Shown here piece by piece: positions 39,924 through 42,795 of a stretch of 42,795 nucleotides of DNA. Both the position numbers and the translations under genes were made by a program. This DNA comes from Bifidobacterium sp. WK012_4_13 (lineage in GTDB: Bacteria > Actinomycetota > Actinomycetes > Actinomycetales > Bifidobacteriaceae): contig NZ_CP129684.1 in the NCBI RefSeq assembly GCF_041080835.1, forward strand, positions 1-42,795, given 5' to 3'. Each line of letters begins with the position of its first letter. Position 1 is the first letter of the stretch. The notes beneath the pieces are model-generated. The model searched no databases, was not told the origin of the DNA, and saw only the letters and a program-made list of their open reading frames with translations.

Positions 39924-40323
39924 GCGTCACACCCGCCGCACAGCAACGGCGGGCACACCCCACCGTCGCCATCGCGCGATGCAGGGGGAATGGAGCGGCC
40001 CACGGCTGCACTGACCATCGAAAGGAGCATCCGCCAAACGCGGACGCAGACACATGAAGGCGGCCGAACAACGTGGCCGCGTCCTCGATGCCTGAAGAGA
40101 AGAGGCGAGGCATCGAGCAGGAGATGGAGCAGCCTTCGGCTGCGCTTTTCTGTTTTCTTTTTGACCGGTCGGCTATCGCCTTGGATCATATCGAAGTCGC
40201 GGAACCCGTCAACGCGACGCACGCGAGCAAGCTCGGAGCGTCGCTTATGACGGAACCCGCTTTGTTCGATAACGCTTCGCTTGACCAACCGGCCAAAAAG
40301 AAAAAACAGGGGGGGTAGAACTC
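39924..40323. other. gene-poor, hairpin-dense stretch with terminator and inverted repeat
   Basis: Successive hairpins are visible: CCCGCCG/CGGCGGG (39949-39970 area), GCGGCC/GGCCGC (about 40060-40080), GATGCCT/AGGCATC (40087-40114 area) and GCAGCC-TTC-GGCTGC followed by GCTTTT (40129-40149), a likely terminator of the upstream operon. An imperfect inverted repeat of about 20 bases, built on CTTTTTGACCGGT and ACCGGCCAAAAAG, encloses 112 bases (40152-40172 and 40285-40307). An open frame of 81 codons (40073-40318) crosses the terminator and is not convincing. Confidence 0.5.
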
Positions 40324-40632
40324 ATGAGCCGCACACTAAGAATCAGCATCGAGCAGCCATCAGAGAGCAACCATACATGGAACAAATGCGACACCTATGT
40401 GCATAGCGAGGGCATCGGCAACGATGACGCAGACCAAATTATCTCATCGATGGACACGATTGCGCCCGACGTGTGGCATCTGGAAAACGATTGCGGCGAC
40501 GAGTGGGAAATCAGCACGGAACAATACGAACAACTGCAATCAGAGCATGAGAAATGCAGTCCATCACGGTTCACCCTTCCCGACTTGCCACAGACTTTCA
40601 CCACCGATTACGTCACCGTTAGCATCAACTAA
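40324..40632 (+). CDS. hypothetical small acidic protein
   Basis: This 102-residue soluble acidic protein (for example SSMDTIAPDVWHLENDCGDE) has no recognised domain. A G-rich stretch (CAGGGGGGG) lies about 8 bases upstream of the ATG. It precedes the coiled-coil protein gene by 13 bases and is likely co-transcribed. Confidence 0.6.
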   Translation: MSRTLRISIEQPSESNHTWNKCDTYVHSEGIGNDDADQIISSMDTIAPDVWHLENDCGDEWEISTEQYEQLQSEHEKCSPSRFTLPDLPQTFTTDYVTVSIN

Positions 40633-40645
40633 GGAGCAGCACATC

Positions 40646-41359
40646 ATGACTACCATCATCAAAGCAAACAGCTTGGAACAGGCGAAGAGCAGACTCGAAC
40701 GGGTCAGAAGCGAACGGGAAGCGACCGAACAGGCGGCACGCGACGAGGCGCATGCGATACCGTTCGGACAGCCGAACATCGAGGGACGCGGCAACATCTA
40801 CAAGCATGTGCAGCAGCAGTGGGACAGGACGCGCCGCCTCGCTGACGAGGAAGAGCGTGCAGCCGACCGCGTGGACATGCTCGAAATGGTCGAGAAGTTC
40901 AAGGAAGATAACGAACGGTTGCAGGATGTTCGCGTGGTGGGACGCACAGGCTGGGCAAGCGTGGGAGCCGCCACGAGCGTCAACAACCTTGACTATTTCA
41001 AAGGCAGGCTAGCTCAGATGATAGCCGACAACGAGGCAGTGAAAGCATGGAACAAGAACCACAGGGATGCGAAGCGTTGCACGTTCGGCAGCAAGATAAC
41101 CGCCCTGAGAAAAAAGGTCGCCTATCTCGAAGCAGTGAAAAGCAAGGCCGACAGCACGCCCGTCAGCGAGCACAGCCAGCAGCTCATCGACAGTGGCAAG
41201 GTAAGCCAGTGGAAGAAGAAACCAATCTACTATTTCGTGGACGGGCTGCGCAAAGTCGCGTTGACCCTTGATGATAACGGTGACTTCCAGGAATCGAAAC
41301 GCTACCCAGCCTACGAGGACAGCGACCGCGAGACCGTGCAAAGACTCCTGGCACACTGA
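40646..41359 (+). CDS. hypothetical coiled-coil plasmid protein
   Basis: This 237-residue protein has long charged helices (SLEQAKSRLERVRSEREATE, EEERAADRVDMLEMVEKFKE, ALRRKKVAYLEAVK-like segments) and a beta-rich end (KKPIYYFVDGLRKVALTLDD). AAGGAG lies 9 bases before the ATG. It has no signal or membrane helix. Family unknown; similar-looking proteins occur in accessory regions of gut plasmids, but I cannot name the family. Confidence 0.62.
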   Translation: MTTIIKANSLEQAKSRLERVRSEREATEQAARDEAHAIPFGQPNIEGRGNIYKHVQQQWDRTRRLADEEERAADRVDMLEMVEKFKEDNERLQDVRVVGRTGWASVGAATSVNNLDYFKGRLAQMIADNEAVKAWNKNHRDAKRCTFGSKITALRKKVAYLEAVKSKADSTPVSEHSQQLIDSGKVSQWKKKPIYYFVDGLRKVALTLDDNGDFQESKRYPAYEDSDRETVQRLLAH

Positions 41360-41815
41360 ACCAGCCGGGCACTCCACAGTCAGCGTGGAGTGCCCAAGGC
41401 TCGCGTCCCGTGCGTTTCTCGCGCGCCACAGACAACGTGGCGCACTCCAAGCCGCTCTCGCCTACCGGCGACATAGGGAGCGGGTTTCACCCGCGCATTG
41501 ATGAGCGGAACGACCGTCAAAGGGGCGGTCGCATTAGTGTCTTCATGATCGTGGCTGCGCTTCGCTGCGCGTCTTTTTCGTCCCTTCTTGACTCATTCCA
41601 CTGTAGCGCCGGTGCTGCCTCATGCAACCCGGATGCGTCGGCAAAGCCGGCCGCCGCGCACGGGCCTTCGGGCCTTCTCGCCACTCCGGTCACACGCCGC
41701 AGGCGTGTTCTCTCGTGCCGCTGCGGCTTGCATTCGTGCGCTCCACCGCATCCGTGGAAATCGTTCAAGAAGTTCCAAAAAAATGATTGGAACCACACAA
41801 AGAAAGAAGAAAACA
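41360..41815. other. gene-free stretch with an array of hairpins
   Basis: Consecutive inverted repeats fill this 456-base gap: GGGCACTCCAC/GTGGAGTGCCC (41367-41395, perfect 11 bp), GCGCCAC/GTGGCGC (41423-41443), GCGGGT-TTC-ACCCGC (41480-41494), CGACCG/CGGTCG (near 41511-41531), a GC stem with TTCG before CTTTTT (near 41555-41580) and ACACGCC-GCA-GGCGTGT (near 41692-41708). No gene is supported. It could be a chain of terminators, a structured leader RNA or a replication or transfer site. Confidence 0.5.
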
Positions 41816-42190
41816 ATGCAATATCTCAACGACAGCCAAGGACACGCACTGACCGGCACCAACGGGTTCGACGAACCGATAACCTACACAGTCTGCCGGT
41901 TCCAAGCAGACAGATCACTGGCACTGATGACGGTGTACAGAGATGAGATGGGCAACATGGGAGCCGACCCGGTAAGCGTCAACCTTATGGCATATGGCTA
42001 CATTCCCATGCGCGGGCACACGTACATCAACGAAGAATACCTTCAACTCGTCAAACCCCTCATCGACGCTGAACAAGCAAGAATATGCAGCCACATTCAT
42101 TACGGCTCCTACAATGCCTCAGCGGTAGATATGGAAATACTCATCGACAACATCGAGGAAATCGCAGACCAAAACAGTAAGGAAGAATAG
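41816..42190 (+). CDS. hypothetical plasmid protein
   Basis: This 124-residue alpha/beta protein contains CRFQADRSLALMTVYRDEMG and HIHYGSYNASAVDMEIL; the layout is faintly like DUF4313 proteins, but this is weak. A purine-rich AGAAAGAAGA precedes the ATG; an ATG 13 codons earlier is possible. It has no signal or membrane helix. A strong terminator follows 58 bases after the stop. Confidence 0.58.
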   Translation: MQYLNDSQGHALTGTNGFDEPITYTVCRFQADRSLALMTVYRDEMGNMGADPVSVNLMAYGYIPMRGHTYINEEYLQLVKPLIDAEQARICSHIHYGSYNASAVDMEILIDNIEEIADQNSKEE

Positions 42191-42248
42191 AGACACAAGC
42201 CGATACCATCACGAAATTTGCGCGGATAATCGCCCGAAACGAATAAAG

Positions 42249-42272
42249 AATGCCCCGCTTTTGCGGGGCATT
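42249..42272. terminator. bidirectional terminator between convergent genes
   Basis: Perfect AATGCCCCGC-TTTT-GCGGGGCATT stem-loop between the stops of the genes at 41816 (plus) and 42296 (minus). Confidence 0.82.
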
Positions 42273-42295
42273 ACTGTTTGTCAGTGAAGAACAAA

Positions 42296-42661
42296 TCACG
42301 CATCATGATGTACAAAAGCAGGAACATCACTGATCGCATTCTGCGAAGAATCCTGAGATTCCGTTTCCTCATTTGATGATTTTTCTTGCGCATCTTCCGA
42401 AGATGAATCACTCGCAGCCGCTTGTCGAATCAAGGATATTTGTTGCGAAGAAAGCTCAAAAAGCTCATCGATTGCCTGCTTGTTCATCCCATACTTATTC
42501 GTGAACTTTGCCAATTCCGAGTTCAAAACCGACGCAGCACCCATCATTTTCTTAAGCTCATTGAATACAGTCTTCATATCCTTCAGCTTCTCCGATGCAA
42601 GTGCACGCTCTCGTTTCAGCACATCAACACCCAGAGTATTCTCGCTCATTCTCGACGCCAT
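42296..42661 (-). CDS. hypothetical coiled-coil protein near oriT
   Basis: This 121-residue protein has a helical, probably coiled-coil core (RERALASEKLKDMKTVFNEL, KQAIDELFELSSQQISLIRQ) and an acidic Ser/Glu-rich tail. The ATG at 42661 has GGAG 8 bases upstream; the open frame further up has no site. If the molecule is circular it is transcribed divergently from mobC across the oriT region. A relaxosome role is possible but not shown. Confidence 0.58.
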   Translation of the reverse strand: MASRMSENTLGVDVLKRERALASEKLKDMKTVFNELKKMMGAASVLNSELAKFTNKYGMNKQAIDELFELSSQQISLIRQAAASDSSSEDAQEKSSNEETESQDSSQNAISDVPAFVHHDA

Positions 42662-42795
42662 TACTGTGCTCCAATCTCTATAAAAATATGCATTTCCATG
42701 CTCAATTATCAATTCTAGTTCATGCACTAGAAGCTCAAAAAAATGACAAAACAAGTAAAACTACCTACTGTGCCCCCTTGGGGCTAAAATGGGTA
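42662..42795. other. candidate oriT, right half
   Basis: AT-rich DNA is followed by the hairpin GCCCC-CTT-GGGGC (42769-42781) and CTAAAATGGGTA up to the window end. Joined to position 1, this would place three hairpins within about 80 bases directly upstream of mobC. The role and the circular junction are inferred. Confidence 0.4.

Noticed and set aside
39857..40288. 143-codon minus-strand frame in the same gap
   Set aside because: Basic, low-complexity product overlapping the end of the LPD28-like gene, with no start signals.
40073..40318. 81-codon plus-strand frame in the hairpin-dense gap
   Set aside because: It runs through a likely terminator hairpin with T-run and has no ribosome site; a real gene is not excluded but not supported.

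Overview
The window looks like most or all of a conjugative plasmid from a high-GC Gram-positive host, most likely Bifidobacterium. Evidence: mostly about 60% GC coding sequence, strong AAGGAGG-type ribosome sites mixed with apparently leaderless starts, an LAKTG-anchored adhesin, and a Gram-positive conjugation apparatus (PrgI, VirB4, VirD4, CHAP/transglycosylase hydrolase, PcfB-like protein). It carries one replication initiator, one partition system, one relaxase and one transfer system. The oriT-like hairpins sit at both ends of the window, so the 42.8 kb may be a circle opened at oriT; this cannot be proven here. No rRNA, tRNA, CRISPR array, integrase, transposase or antibiotic-resistance gene was seen.

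Layout. 1-1879: oriT-like hairpins, MobC and relaxase. 2041-7504: a surface accessory module with a membrane-anchored YVTN beta-propeller, a large peptidoglycan-binding/DUF1906 glycoside-hydrolase-like protein, and a divergent pair made of a small secreted protein and an LRR lipoprotein. 7592-24940 (minus strand, except one small regulator): the type IV secretion and mating block, running in transcription order from an HTH regulator and membrane protein through a large antigen I/II-type adhesin (broken by a one-base frameshift), PcfB-like, OB-fold protein, VirD4, VirB2-like, VirB6-like, PrgI, VirB4, cell-wall hydrolase and VirB8-like to a second copy of the Ala/Ser-rich membrane protein. 24941-29764: the maintenance block with a second HTH regulator, RepA, four 20-bp iterons, an AT-rich unwinding region with four CATATAG repeats, a ParF/ParG-type partition pair with GCAATAA centromere-like repeats, an OB-fold protein and a VbhA/VbhT-like Fic toxin-antitoxin pair. 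29883-38343: the accessory region with an unknown bicistron, a BrnT-like toxin/RHH antitoxin pair, a serine resolvase followed by a 28-bp perfect palindrome, a 3-TM membrane protein, a second DUF1906 protein, gene remnants, a HEPN-like protein and a Y-family DNA polymerase. 38731-42661: small plasmid proteins of unknown function separated by two gene-free stretches dense in hairpins.

The most unusual feature is a modular, partly duplicated system. A 416-bp perfect direct repeat (5745-6160 and 35124-35539) carries a bidirectional header: promoter, leader and start codons for two divergent genes. It drives two DUF1906 proteins whose bodies have diverged and whose C-terminal regions look unrelated, an architecture reminiscent of polymorphic toxins. 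In the second copy the divergent secreted-protein gene is reduced to a 33-codon chimera with the tail of the LRR lipoprotein. Next to it, 3'-end fragments of the resolvase and the polymerase are repeated. One resolvase-tail/polymerase-tail junction is empty, while the other holds the HEPN-like gene, suggesting a cargo slot. Functions given for these accessory genes are inference from architecture and context.
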